This document shows, one piece after another, positions 26,415 to 35,409 of a stretch of DNA of 64,000 nt (its first letter is position 1; each line of letters opens with the position of its first letter). Position numbers and translations under genes: made by a program. The stretch lies in contig NZ_CP017141.1 of NCBI RefSeq assembly GCF_001721645.1, positions 1,488,001-1,552,000 of the forward strand, given 5' to 3'. The notes beneath the pieces are model-generated. The model ran no database searches and had not been told where the DNA came from. It saw only the letters and a list, made by a program, of their open reading frames with translations. This stretch comes from Pedobacter steynii (GTDB lineage: Bacteria > Bacteroidota > Bacteroidia > Sphingobacteriales > Sphingobacteriaceae).

Positions 26415-28334
26415 TTAAAACTTGTAACGAACAAAGGCTTCCATTGCCTCGTATTCTGCTAATCCCAGGTTGTCATAAGCCTGGGCAGTTTCTCTGTTTC
26501 TGTCTTCGGCTCTTTCCCAGAATTCTCTGGCATCATCACCAGGGAATACTGCACGGTCTTTTTGCGACTGGTGTTTGAAGATAGCGAACTTTTTACGTTC
26601 CACTTCCTGCGGACTAAGTGGCACGGCCATTTCAATCTCATAGGTTTCAAACTCCAACCACGCACCGCGGTATAGCCATAACCAGCAATCTTTAACCCAG
26701 CTTTCTGTTTTTGCCAGTCTTTGCAAAGCGGCTAGAATGATGTTAAAGCATACGATGTGGGTACCATGTGGATCTTCAAAATCTCCTGCTGCAAATACCT
26801 GTTCAGGTTTGATTTTTTGAAGCAGTTCCATCGTTAATTCAATATCTTTTTCAGTAACCGGATTTTTCTGATTTTTTCCGCTTTCATAGAAAGGAAGTGC
26901 CATGAAGTGAATGTGGTCATCTTCCAGTCCGCAATACCTTGCACCGGCAATTGCTTCTCCCTTTCTGATCAGTCCTTTTACAGATTGGATTTCAGGCGTA
27001 TCTACCTGGTTAGGTTGTTTTTTCTCAATAAATTTACGCATGTCCTGGTACAGGTCTTTCATTCCCTGTTGTCCCATTCCCATTTTCTCCGAAAAGTCGA
27101 TGTTGAATTCTACAAAACGTAGTGCATCATCATCCCATACTGCAGTATTTCCGGAAGTCTGATAAGCGACATGTACGTCATGCTGCTGATCTACCAGACG
27201 GATAAAAGTACCACCCATAGAAATGACATCATCATCAGGGTGTGGAGAGAAGATTACCACACGTTTTTTTGCAGGTTCTGCACGCTCTGGTCTTTGAGAA
27301 TCATCTGCGTTTGGTTTACCTCCAGGCCATCCGGTGATGGTGTGTTGTAATTTATTGAAAATATGAATGTTGATGTTATATACTGGTCCTTTTTCAACAG
27401 CCAGCTGAGCCATACCATTGTTATTGAAGTCGTCTTCAGTAAGCTTAAGGATTGGCTTACCCAGTGTATTTGCCAGCCAGATCACTGCTTTTCTGGTTAA
27501 TTTATCATCCCAGATACAGTCTTTTACCAACCATGGAGTATCAAAGCGGGTCAGTTGAGAAGCTGCATCCTGATCCAGGATAAACTCAACATGATCAGAA
27601 AGCTGCAGATAGGTTGCAGGAACTTCACTTGAAATTTCTCCTTCCACTGCTTTTTTGATGATGGAAGCTTTTTTCTTGTTCCATGCCATCAGGATGATTT
27701 CGCGGGCTTTGAAAATGGTACCGATACCCATGGTAATGGCTTTTGTAGGAACAAAAGATTTACCACCGAAATCTCTGGCCGCATCTCTTCTGGTCAGGTC
27801 GTCCAGGGTTACCAGACGTGTGCCCGAGTTTGGAGCAGATCCTGGCTCATTGAAACCGATGTGACCGGTACGACCGATACCCAGAATCTGGATGTCTAAT
27901 CCACCTACTTCAGTGATTTTCTTTTCGTAATTCAGACAGAAAGCAGGAATATCTTCCAGTTTTAGTGTTCCATCAGGAATGTTTACATTGTTTTTATCAA
28001 TATCGATGTGATCAAACAGGTGATCATTCATGAAAGATACATAGCTCTGTGCAGCATCGGGCTGCATAGGGTAGTACTCGTCGAGATTGAAAGTGATTAC
28101 GTTTTTAAAGCTCAAACCTTCTTCCTTATGCATTCTAACTAATTCCGCGTACACCGCAATTGGTGTAGCTCCGGTAGCTAGGCCTAAGACAGCCTTGGAA
28201 TTGTTCTTTTGTTTTTCTTTAATAAGGTCCCCGATGCGGTGAGCAACACTTAAAGATGCTGCTTTAGGATTTTCAAAGACAGAAACGGGCAGTTTTTCAA
28301 AGCGCGTTTCTTCCAGAAGATTTAATCTTGCCAT
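26415..28334 (-). CDS. nagB: Fused glucosamine-6-phosphate deaminase (NagB) and LmbE/PIG-L de-N-acetylase
   Basis: 639 residues, cytoplasmic. Residues about 1-265 are a NagB domain: 'VLGLATGATPIAVYAEL', 'NLDEYYPM', 'LGIGRTGHIGFNEPGS' (the catalytic Asp/His/Glu cluster). Residues about 350-560 are a LmbE/PIG-L zinc deacetylase: H365 in 'FSPHPDDDVISMGG' plus a later 'EDPHGTH'. NagB alone is about 265 residues; the linker and tail fill the rest. NagB forms fructose-6-phosphate from glucosamine-6-phosphate, and the fused domain would supply or use a deacetylated amino sugar (inference). No nagA is nearby. Fusions of this type occur in other Bacteroidota. Confidence 0.9.
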   Translation of the reverse strand: MARLNLLEETRFEKLPVSVFENPKAASLSVAHRIGDLIKEKQKNNSKAVLGLATGATPIAVYAELVRMHKEEGLSFKNVITFNLDEYYPMQPDAAQSYVSFMNDHLFDHIDIDKNNVNIPDGTLKLEDIPAFCLNYEKKITEVGGLDIQILGIGRTGHIGFNEPGSAPNSGTRLVTLDDLTRRDAARDFGGKSFVPTKAITMGIGTIFKAREIILMAWNKKKASIIKKAVEGEISSEVPATYLQLSDHVEFILDQDAASQLTRFDTPWLVKDCIWDDKLTRKAVIWLANTLGKPILKLTEDDFNNNGMAQLAVEKGPVYNINIHIFNKLQHTITGWPGGKPNADDSQRPERAEPAKKRVVIFSPHPDDDVISMGGTFIRLVDQQHDVHVAYQTSGNTAVWDDDALRFVEFNIDFSEKMGMGQQGMKDLYQDMRKFIEKKQPNQVDTPEIQSVKGLIRKGEAIAGARYCGLEDDHIHFMALPFYESGKNQKNPVTEKDIELTMELLQKIKPEQVFAAGDFEDPHGTHIVCFNIILAALQRLAKTESWVKDCWLWLYRGAWLEFETYEIEMAVPLSPQEVERKKFAIFKHQSQKDRAVFPGDDAREFWERAEDRNRETAQAYDNLGLAEYEAMEAFVRYKF

Positions 28335-28364
28335 TTAATTGTTCTTAAATTTTGTACGGAGCAG

Positions 28365-28395
28365 TAAATATAGTGACTCTGCGGACTTAATCAAA
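28365..28395 (-). promoter_or_regulatory. Promoter of the NagB-LmbE gene
   Basis: Read on the minus strand: TTTG (28395-28392), exactly 19 bp, then TATATTTA (28372-28365), one mismatch from the Bacteroidota consensus TTTG-N19-TAnnTTTG. The gene starts 30 bp further on. Confidence 0.65.
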
Positions 28396-28534
28396 GTTTT
28401 TTAATTCAACGCGATTTTTTGTTTGATATCGATAATTATAAGGGTTGTTTTTTATGAATTTGGCAGTTTTTTTGCCGTTTATATTTGATTTTTTGTCAAA
28501 TCGTTCTGAAGAGCTCGTTTTTCTTTACTTTGTC

Positions 28535-28542
28535 TACATTTG
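28535..28542 (+). promoter_or_regulatory. -7 promoter element of anmK
   Basis: TACATTTG matches TAnnTTTG exactly, 33 bp before the anmK ATG. A -33 TTTG at the correct spacing is not evident. Confidence 0.5.
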
Positions 28543-28575
28543 TTAGTATCGTTATTATGGCTTCAATAGAGTAAC

Positions 28576-29775
28576 ATGAATTCAAACTGGAAGAAAATAT
28601 TTCAAATCCTGGAAAAGGAGGAACGTCTGATCATCGGATTAATGTCCGGAACTTCACTGGATGGTCTTGATATTGCGCTTTGCGCGGTGAGTGGAGCCGG
28701 ATCACAGACCAGCGTCAATGTCCTGGAATTTACAACAGTCCCTTACGACAATGAGTTAAAGGCGGCGGTTAAATCTATTTTTTCCAGAAGAGATGCCGAT
28801 CTGCAAATGGTTTGTCTGATGAATGAACAGATCGGGCTGTTGCATGCCGGGATGATTCTGGAGGCATTAAAGTCCTGGGGAAGGAAACCTGAGGAAATAG
28901 ATGTCATTGCCAGTCATGGGCAAACGATATTTCATGCCCCTGCTTCTTTACACGGATTACCTGCTTATCCCAATGCCACGCTTCAAATTGGAGATGGCGA
29001 TCATATTGCCGTTAAAACAGGAATTATTACCATCAGCGATTTCAGGCAAAAACACATTGCTGCGGGAGGCGAGGGGGCACCTCTGGCTGTTTATGGCGAC
29101 TACTTATTGTTCTCAAAAAAGGGTGAAAACCGCATCATGTTAAACATAGGAGGGATTGCGAACTTTACTTATCTCCCTGCCAATAACGATGCTTCCAGCG
29201 TGTTTTCTACAGATGTAGGTCCTGGCAATACTTTAATGGATCAATATGTTCAAAAATATTATAAAGGATTATATTTCGATGAACATGCTGCTATTGCAAG
29301 TAAAGGAACGGTTAACCAGGCTTTGCTCCATGCCCTGATGCAAGCCGAATTTTTAAGCGCTGATTTTCCGAAAACGACCGGACCTGAGTTGTTTAATCTT
29401 CCTTATCTCGAGCAGGCTCAGGAAAGATCCGGTACAGCCGGGCTTGGGCAGGAAGATGTATTGGCTACCTTATGTCAATTTTCAGCCAGGGTAATTATAG
29501 AATCGGTAGAAAAATGTTTTGGAAAAGCGGAAACCCCCTCGATATACCTGAGCGGAGGAGGAATGCATAACCCTTTACTGGTTGCTGCTTTAAAAGCCGG
29601 ATTGCCAAATGCTGCGTTCTATACTACTGATGATCTGGCCATCAATCCGGATGCGAAGGAAGCCGTACTTTTTGCTGTTCTGGCCAACGAAACTTTAGCC
29701 GGAGAACAGACAAATTTTGGTGAGCGGGAAGGTGTTCCTTCCATCACTATGGGAAAGATATGTTTGCCAAAATAG
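28576..29775 (+). CDS. anmK: Anhydro-N-acetylmuramic acid kinase
   Basis: 399 residues, actin-like ATPase fold, cytoplasmic. 'LIIGLMSGTSLDGLDIALC' is the AnmK signature near residue 19; 'VIASHGQTIFHAP', 'ITISDFRQKHIAAGGEGAPL', 'NIGGIANFTYLP', 'FSTDVGPGNTLMDQY' and 'IYLSGGGMHNPLL' follow. AnmK hydrolyses the 1,6-anhydro bond of anhMurNAc and phosphorylates it, in recycling of peptidoglycan. Length is somewhat more than E. coli AnmK (369), due to a short N-terminal extension. It is divergent from NagB-LmbE, which acts in connected amino-sugar metabolism, and precedes a SusC/SusD pair by 79 bp. Confidence 0.92.
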   Translation: MNSNWKKIFQILEKEERLIIGLMSGTSLDGLDIALCAVSGAGSQTSVNVLEFTTVPYDNELKAAVKSIFSRRDADLQMVCLMNEQIGLLHAGMILEALKSWGRKPEEIDVIASHGQTIFHAPASLHGLPAYPNATLQIGDGDHIAVKTGIITISDFRQKHIAAGGEGAPLAVYGDYLLFSKKGENRIMLNIGGIANFTYLPANNDASSVFSTDVGPGNTLMDQYVQKYYKGLYFDEHAAIASKGTVNQALLHALMQAEFLSADFPKTTGPELFNLPYLEQAQERSGTAGLGQEDVLATLCQFSARVIIESVEKCFGKAETPSIYLSGGGMHNPLLVAALKAGLPNAAFYTTDDLAINPDAKEAVLFAVLANETLAGEQTNFGEREGVPSITMGKICLPK

Positions 29776-29854
29776 ATTGATTCAGTAAAATATTTGGTTA
29801 TTTGTATAAGAAAAATGTCCATAGGACTTTTTTATGCAAACTAAACCAAACATT

Positions 29855-32800
29855 ATGAAAAAACTTTACTCTTTTGGTTGTTCCAGAAACCGGCTGGCTT
29901 TCTGGTTGCCAATTTTTCTGATCTTTTTAGGCCAGGCGGCCTATGCGCAGACCCAGCGATATGTTTTAACCGGTCAGGTAACAGATGGAACTTCCAGTGT
30001 TGGTATTCCTGGGGTGGTGGTTAAAATACAAAACACCAAATTTGCTGCTGCTACAAATTCCAATGGTAAATATAGTTTAAGTGCGGATTTGGCGCCCGGA
30101 ACTTACCAGGTTGTTTTTTCTTCCATTGGGTATAGGGCACAGCAAAAAAACACTCAGTTCGGTGCCAAATCGGAATTGGTGTTGAATGGGGAACTTGAAA
30201 CAGAGAACATCGGGTTAGATGAGGTGATTGTAACCGGTACTTCACAAGGGACAACCAGAAAGCAAATGGGAAGTTATGTCAGTACGGTAAAAGGGGATGA
30301 CCTGAATAAGGCCCCAAGTGGCAATGTGCTTTCCTCGTTACAGGGAAAAACCCCTGGTGCCCAGATCAGTCAGAATTCCGGAGATCCGGCAGGAGGTATG
30401 TCTGTAAGGTTGCGTGGGGTTAGCTCTATAAACTCCTCTTCTGAACCGCTATACATTATTGACGGGGTTATTGTAAACAACTCTACAACAAGGGTAACGA
30501 ATACTTCAGCCAATTACGATGGGGGCAGTAATTCCGGAAATCCAGTTGGGCAGAACGGAAACTTTGTTGGAAGTGTCGGACAAAACAGGATGGTGGATAT
30601 CAATCCAAATGATATCGACCGGATTGAAGTTTTAAATGGCGCTGCTGCTGCGGCCATTTATGGCTCGAGAGCAAACTCCGGAGTGGTGCAAATTTTCACT
30701 AAAAGGGGGTTGAGTGGAACGCCGGTAGTGAGTTTCTCTACGGGCTTTACCCTTTCCAAATTACGTAAGCAGATAGAAGTAAATCAAAGCCCGACGAAGT
30801 TTGGCGGTGGGGTGGATGTTTTTACACAGGATATCATTCAGACCGTTGGGAATCCAGGCGTATTGCTAACCGATAAAACCCCGGTAACGAGGTATAACTA
30901 TCAGGATTATATTTTCAGGACAGGAACTGGTACCGACAATGCCGTTTCCTTATCCGGAGGTACCGACAATACCAAATTTTATGCGTCGGCCGGATACTTC
31001 TCTAATGATGGGATTATCAAGAATACCAATTTCAAACGATACAACTTCAGGGCAAATTTAGACCAGAAAATTGCCGATTGGATAAAGCTGACAGCCGGTT
31101 TTACCTATACCCATAGTGATGCGCATGAGAAGCCTGACGGCAACTCTTTTTTCTCTCCAATGAATTCGGTAACCATCATCGGGAACTTCCATGATATTTT
31201 TACCAGAGATGCCCTGGGTAACCTGAAGTCTGTTGGGGAACGTGGCCGTGTGAATCCGGTCTCTGTGATTGAGGACATCAAACAGCGACAGTTTACCAAT
31301 CGGGTTATTGCCAATACCAGTTTAAAAATGAATCCGGTGAAAAACCTGACCATTGATTATACGATGGGGGTAGACAATACGACACAGAACGGAACTACAT
31401 TGATTCCACCTTATGCCTATAACGTGAGTACTGGATTTTATGGTGGAGGTGCTACATTAGATGCAGGACTCAATGGTTATTCCAGTGCTGCAAATGCGAC
31501 GACAACGATGTTCAACAATGAATTGAACTTTACCTACGACAGCAAGCTGGCGGAAGGCCTTTTATCTACAACGCAGCTTGGGGGCTCTTTTCAATACCAG
31601 AAGGACCTGTATGCCTTGCTGAATGGACGAGGGCTTGCACCATTTATAGAAACAGTAAACGGGGCGGCTACGCCATTGCAAAATATGGACAGAAGGTCTG
31701 AGTTTACCATTAGTGGGGCTTATTTGCAACAAAACTTTAAATACAGAGATCATCTATTCGTTACCGGAGCGGTTCGTGTGGATCAGTCGTCGGTTTTTGG
31801 TAAAGACCAGCGTACACAAACCTATTTTAAAGGAAATGTGAGTTATGTGCTTTCTTCTGCTGAATACTGGAAAAACCTGGGTGTTTCCGGTTGGTGGAAT
31901 GCTTTCAAGCTCAGGGCTGCTTATGGTGAATCCGGAAACTTAACCGGAATCGGTGCATATGAACGTTTCAATGTCTATAATGCCAATCCACTTTTAGGAA
32001 AAGTGTCCTTTACTTCTAATCCTACCCTGGCCAATACGAATGTGAGACCAGAGCGTCAGCGGGAACTGGAAGTTGGAACAGATATGGCTTTCTTCGGAAA
32101 TCGTTTAGGACTTACTTTTAGCTGGTACAATAAACGGGTTTCTGATTTATTAATTCCGGTAGTTATTGCACCTACACAAGGTTATTCCAGTTTATTGAAT
32201 AACAATGGTTCATTAGAAAATAAAGGCGTGGAGCTGATGCTGAGCGGCGTTCCTGTTGACGGGGAGAATTTTAAATGGAACACCACCTTTATTTTCAACA
32301 GGAACAGGAATAAAGCAGTTGGGACCGGTGGTTTGAGGTTAATTTCGACTAACCCTGGTGCACCTGTGGCGATCATTGACGGAGTTCCTACCGGAGTTTT
32401 TTATGGAACGTTCTTCGCCCGAAATGCTGATGGCAGCCTGCTGACTAACGCGGCTGGTATTCCTTTACTGGAACGTGGTACTCAGAACTCTGCCACGAGC
32501 TTTACCCCACAGCGGGATGCCAATGGCATGCCTACAGGTACGCCGCTAAGAAAGGTAATCGGAGATCCAAACCCGGATTATACGCTTTCATTTGTGAATG
32601 ACTTTACTTTTAAAAAGCTGAGCCTTCATGTGCAGTTAGATGCGGTACAGGGCGGCGATGTGTGGAATGCAGACTGGAGAACCCGCCAGGGCGTAGGAAA
32701 TGGAAAAGTAGCAGAACAGGAACAGATGGGCTTATTGCCAAGAGGATATATTGCCGGAGTTTATGCAACTGAAGAATGGCGGATTGATGATGGTTCTTTT

Positions 32801-33025
32801 GTGAAACTAAGAGAGGTTTCCCTGAGCTATAACGTAGGTAAATTTAAGTTTTTTAAAGACCTGACTATCAACCTTAGTGGACGTAACCTGATTTCCTGGG
32901 ATAACTACAAAGGATACGATCCGGAAGTGAATGCCGGCGGACAGTCTACTTTACTCCGTAATATAGATTTCGGGGCGGTACCTATCCCGAGAACATTCAG
33001 TTTAGGTTTAAGGGTTAAGTTTTAA
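29855..33025 (+). CDS. SusC/RagA-type TonB-dependent outer-membrane transporter (first pair)
   Basis: About 1056 residues from ATG 29855; an in-frame ATG at 29834 would add seven residues. Signal peptide ends at 'QAAYAQ'. A carboxypeptidase-regulatory-like domain follows ('TGQVTDGTSSVGIPGVVV', 'GKYSLSADLAPGTYQVVFSSIGY'), then the plug ('GLDEVIVTG', 'LSSLQGKTPGAQI', 'IRLRG'-like 'SVRLRGVSSINSSSEPLYIIDG') and the 22-strand barrel ending 'LGLRVKF'. Paired with a SusD 17 bp downstream. Together they bind and import a nutrient across the outer membrane with TonB energy. Substrate not known; the anmK and nagB neighbourhood suggests peptidoglycan fragments or amino sugars (inference). Confidence 0.92.
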   Translation: MKKLYSFGCSRNRLAFWLPIFLIFLGQAAYAQTQRYVLTGQVTDGTSSVGIPGVVVKIQNTKFAAATNSNGKYSLSADLAPGTYQVVFSSIGYRAQQKNTQFGAKSELVLNGELETENIGLDEVIVTGTSQGTTRKQMGSYVSTVKGDDLNKAPSGNVLSSLQGKTPGAQISQNSGDPAGGMSVRLRGVSSINSSSEPLYIIDGVIVNNSTTRVTNTSANYDGGSNSGNPVGQNGNFVGSVGQNRMVDINPNDIDRIEVLNGAAAAAIYGSRANSGVVQIFTKRGLSGTPVVSFSTGFTLSKLRKQIEVNQSPTKFGGGVDVFTQDIIQTVGNPGVLLTDKTPVTRYNYQDYIFRTGTGTDNAVSLSGGTDNTKFYASAGYFSNDGIIKNTNFKRYNFRANLDQKIADWIKLTAGFTYTHSDAHEKPDGNSFFSPMNSVTIIGNFHDIFTRDALGNLKSVGERGRVNPVSVIEDIKQRQFTNRVIANTSLKMNPVKNLTIDYTMGVDNTTQNGTTLIPPYAYNVSTGFYGGGATLDAGLNGYSSAANATTTMFNNELNFTYDSKLAEGLLSTTQLGGSFQYQKDLYALLNGRGLAPFIETVNGAATPLQNMDRRSEFTISGAYLQQNFKYRDHLFVTGAVRVDQSSVFGKDQRTQTYFKGNVSYVLSSAEYWKNLGVSGWWNAFKLRAAYGESGNLTGIGAYERFNVYNANPLLGKVSFTSNPTLANTNVRPERQRELEVGTDMAFFGNRLGLTFSWYNKRVSDLLIPVVIAPTQGYSSLLNNNGSLENKGVELMLSGVPVDGENFKWNTTFIFNRNRNKAVGTGGLRLISTNPGAPVAIIDGVPTGVFYGTFFARNADGSLLTNAAGIPLLERGTQNSATSFTPQRDANGMPTGTPLRKVIGDPNPDYTLSFVNDFTFKKLSLHVQLDAVQGGDVWNADWRTRQGVGNGKVAEQEQMGLLPRGYIAGVYATEEWRIDDGSFVKLREVSLSYNVGKFKFFKDLTINLSGRNLISWDNYKGYDPEVNAGGQSTLLRNIDFGAVPIPRTFSLGLRVKF

Positions 33026-33042
33026 TTTTAAAAAGATTGGAT

Positions 33043-34347
33043 ATGAAAAATTATATAAATAAGTTTTACCTGCTTAAGCTTACACTTGCAGCGTCATTAC
33101 TATTGTCATTTTCTTCCTGCAAGAAAGAATATGTAGATCCTAATGCGGCCCTTGCCGATGATGTTTTAACTACTTCAAGAGGATTGACCGGGGTTGCGGT
33201 CGGTTTACAACGGCTTTATACTGCAGGAAGGGCCGGTGTTTATTTTAACTCAGTTTCCGCAAATGGGTTTGTGACCAATGAGATTTACCTCGTTAATTCG
33301 GGTAACATCCCGGAACTGCAGTTGTTTACCGGTGGAAGCAGTGTAGATGGGACCAATGCGATTCTGACCGGACTGTGGACCAATGCCAATAAAATTATTT
33401 TTGATGCAGACAATGTGATCAACAATGCTGCAAATTTAGCGGATAAAGATTATGCTGCGGGATTGATTGCTTACACCAGTATTTTTAAAGCCCTTGCTAT
33501 TGGAAACCTCTCTCAGTATTGGGAAAAGATCCCTTCCGGAATAGGACAAAATGTTTCTTTTATTACCAGACAGGAAGGTTTTACCAAAGCAATTAAAGTG
33601 ATTGACGATGCGCTGGCAGGGGTTAACGGAAAAGCCATTAATCCTGCTCTTTTGTCCAATATCCCTGCGGGAATAGACATTAAAAACACGTTGAATGCAT
33701 TGAAAGCCCGTTATGCCCTATTTATGGGGAATTATGTGCTGGCACTTTCTGCTGCAAATAGCGTAGACCTGACCGTAAAGTCTTCTTTCAATTTTGACAA
33801 CAATACCTTTAACCCGATTTATGACATTGCTACATCAACAGCCAATGTTTTTCAGCCAACAAATGCAGCCCTGGGTTTAACGGGTACCGCAGTACCTGAT
33901 GCAGATGATAAACGGATTCCGTTTTATACCGCTGCTGCAGCAACAGCTCCTTTTGCACGTTTAAAAGGGTTTGGTGCAGCACTGACCATGGCTATCCCGG
34001 TATATCTTCCGGGTGAAATCACCTTGATTAAAGCAGAAGTTCTGGCACGTCAGCCAGATCCAGAAGCTGCTTTAACAGAGTTGAATAAAGTGGTGACTAA
34101 AGATCCGGCAACGGCAGTTTTTGGTGTGGGAGCGGGCTTGCCTGCACTCACAGGAACTTATAACAAGGAGGAATTGCTGGCATTGATTTATAAGCACCGT
34201 TGTATAGAGCTTTACCTGTCCGGATTGAAGATTGAAGATATGAGGCGGTTTGGTTTGTCGAATTCGGAACGTAAAAGAAATTTCTTTCCTTATCCTTTTA
34301 CGGAGAGAGATGGCAATCCAAATACTCCTGCCGATCCGGCATTTTAA
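33043..34347 (+). CDS. SusD/RagB-family surface lipoprotein (first pair)
   Basis: 434 residues from ATG 33043; the frame is open to a TTG at 33037 but the ATG gives the proper lipoprotein signal, 'LLSFSSCKK'. Mature protein has the SusD helical repeats, with 'ADNVINNAANL', 'FKALAIGNLSQYWEKIP' and the C-terminal 'YKHRCIELYLSGLKIEDMRRFGLS'. It is shorter than most SusD proteins (500-600 residues). It lies 17 bp after SusC and ends at a strong terminator, so the two make a closed operon. It caps the SusC barrel at the cell surface and binds the ligand. Confidence 0.88.
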   Translation: MKNYINKFYLLKLTLAASLLLSFSSCKKEYVDPNAALADDVLTTSRGLTGVAVGLQRLYTAGRAGVYFNSVSANGFVTNEIYLVNSGNIPELQLFTGGSSVDGTNAILTGLWTNANKIIFDADNVINNAANLADKDYAAGLIAYTSIFKALAIGNLSQYWEKIPSGIGQNVSFITRQEGFTKAIKVIDDALAGVNGKAINPALLSNIPAGIDIKNTLNALKARYALFMGNYVLALSAANSVDLTVKSSFNFDNNTFNPIYDIATSTANVFQPTNAALGLTGTAVPDADDKRIPFYTAAAATAPFARLKGFGAALTMAIPVYLPGEITLIKAEVLARQPDPEAALTELNKVVTKDPATAVFGVGAGLPALTGTYNKEELLALIYKHRCIELYLSGLKIEDMRRFGLSNSERKRNFFPYPFTERDGNPNTPADPAF

Positions 34348-34383
34348 GCTGATCCTAGTATAAATTGCTGTGGAGATCAGCAG

Positions 34384-34420
34384 ACGGCCCTTCTGAATTA
34401 ATCAGAAGGGCCGTTTTGTT
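34384..34420 (+). terminator. Terminator after the first SusC/SusD pair
   Basis: A perfect 13-bp stem, ACGGCCCTTCTGA / TCAGAAGGGCCGT, with a 5-nt loop and TTTTG tail. It lies between convergent SusD and DeoR genes. Confidence 0.92.
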
Positions 34421-34429
34421 TATTTTAGA

Positions 34430-35176
34430 TTATAAAATCTGGAGGCTTTTTATCTGATAATCCGCTAACTGAGGATCATCTGAAGGAAGTTCGGTAATCA
34501 GGTATTGGATGTTGGTAATCGGCGCGACTTTTAATCTCAGGGAGATGTTGAGTTTTTCAGATATACACAAGACTGCTGTTTTCTTGGAACAGTTGAGCAT
34601 TGTTTTTTTTAGCTGATTGATTTCCCAATCGGTATCGGTCAATCCGTCATTCGCATGCAAAGCGCTCGTGCCCAACAGGCAAAGGTCGGGACTGATTTCC
34701 GACAATTGGTTGATGACATGCCCTCCATAGGTGACCTGAGAATTTTTTGAGAACAATCCTCCGATCAGGATGACTTCCACCCTTGGGTAATTGGCGAGCT
34801 CTATGGCTACAAAAGGACTGATGGTAAAAAAAGTAGCGTGCAGATTTTCCGGAAGTTGCTTTACCATTTCAATAATTGTCGTTCCTCCCCCGGTTAGAAT
34901 GACCATTCCGTCTTTGATGAGGGTAATTGCCTTTTTTGCAATAATGATTTTTGCATCCTTGGCGTATACCGTACTGTCGTCAAAAGAAGACTGATAAGAT
35001 TTGGAAAGGGCGCCTCCATGCACTTTATAAAGCTGGTCATGTTCAGCCAATTCTTGCAGGTCCCTGCGGATGGTATCCTCGGAAACACTTAGCAGCTGGA
35101 CCAAATCAGAAGTCAGCACACGGTTGTGCAGGTTGATTTGTCGCATGATGGAGTCGTGCCGTTCTTTTTTTAGCAT
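34430..35176 (-). CDS. DeoR/GlpR-type transcriptional regulator
   Basis: 248 residues, cytoplasmic. The N-terminal winged helix reads 'ERHDSIMRQINLHNRVLTSDL', then 'LSVSEDTIRRDLQELAEHDQLYKVHGGAL' (the typical 'TIRRDL.EL' recognition helix). Residues about 75-240 are the sugar-phosphate-sensing domain with 'VILTGGGTTIIEMVKQLP' and 'LLGTSALHANDGLTD'. Such repressors answer to phosphorylated sugars. It is divergent from the second SusC gene across 233 bp with a repeated TTTGTG motif, so it probably controls that operon and perhaps the first pair (inference). Confidence 0.9.
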   Translation of the reverse strand: MLKKERHDSIMRQINLHNRVLTSDLVQLLSVSEDTIRRDLQELAEHDQLYKVHGGALSKSYQSSFDDSTVYAKDAKIIIAKKAITLIKDGMVILTGGGTTIIEMVKQLPENLHATFFTISPFVAIELANYPRVEVILIGGLFSKNSQVTYGGHVINQLSEISPDLCLLGTSALHANDGLTDTDWEINQLKKTMLNCSKKTAVLCISEKLNISLRLKVAPITNIQYLITELPSDDPQLADYQIKSLQIL

Positions 35177-35228
35177 TTGGTTTTTTTTGGACTAAAGTAG
35201 TAAAAAAAGGGAAAATCATCATTGCGGT

Positions 35229-35311
35229 TTTGTGCGTGTTTGTGCGGTATTTTGTGTAACAAAATAATGACAAATGGCAATTATATCTGCAAATAATGAA
35301 AAACATTTGTG
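35229..35311. promoter_or_regulatory. TTTGTG hexamer array, candidate DeoR-type operator
   Basis: TTTGTG occurs at 35229, 35239, 35251 and 35306. The first three starts are 10 and 12 bp apart, close to one helical turn. They lie between the divergent DeoR-type gene and the second SusC gene. Binding by the neighbouring regulator is inference; the region also holds the promoters. Confidence 0.35.
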
Positions 35312-35409
35312 ATATTTACTACAATGCTGACTTATCTTGCGTTTAATTGCGTGTTTATTTCAGGGGGACCAATCAACCAACTTTAAATTTTTTAACCAAA
35401 TAAGCTTTT

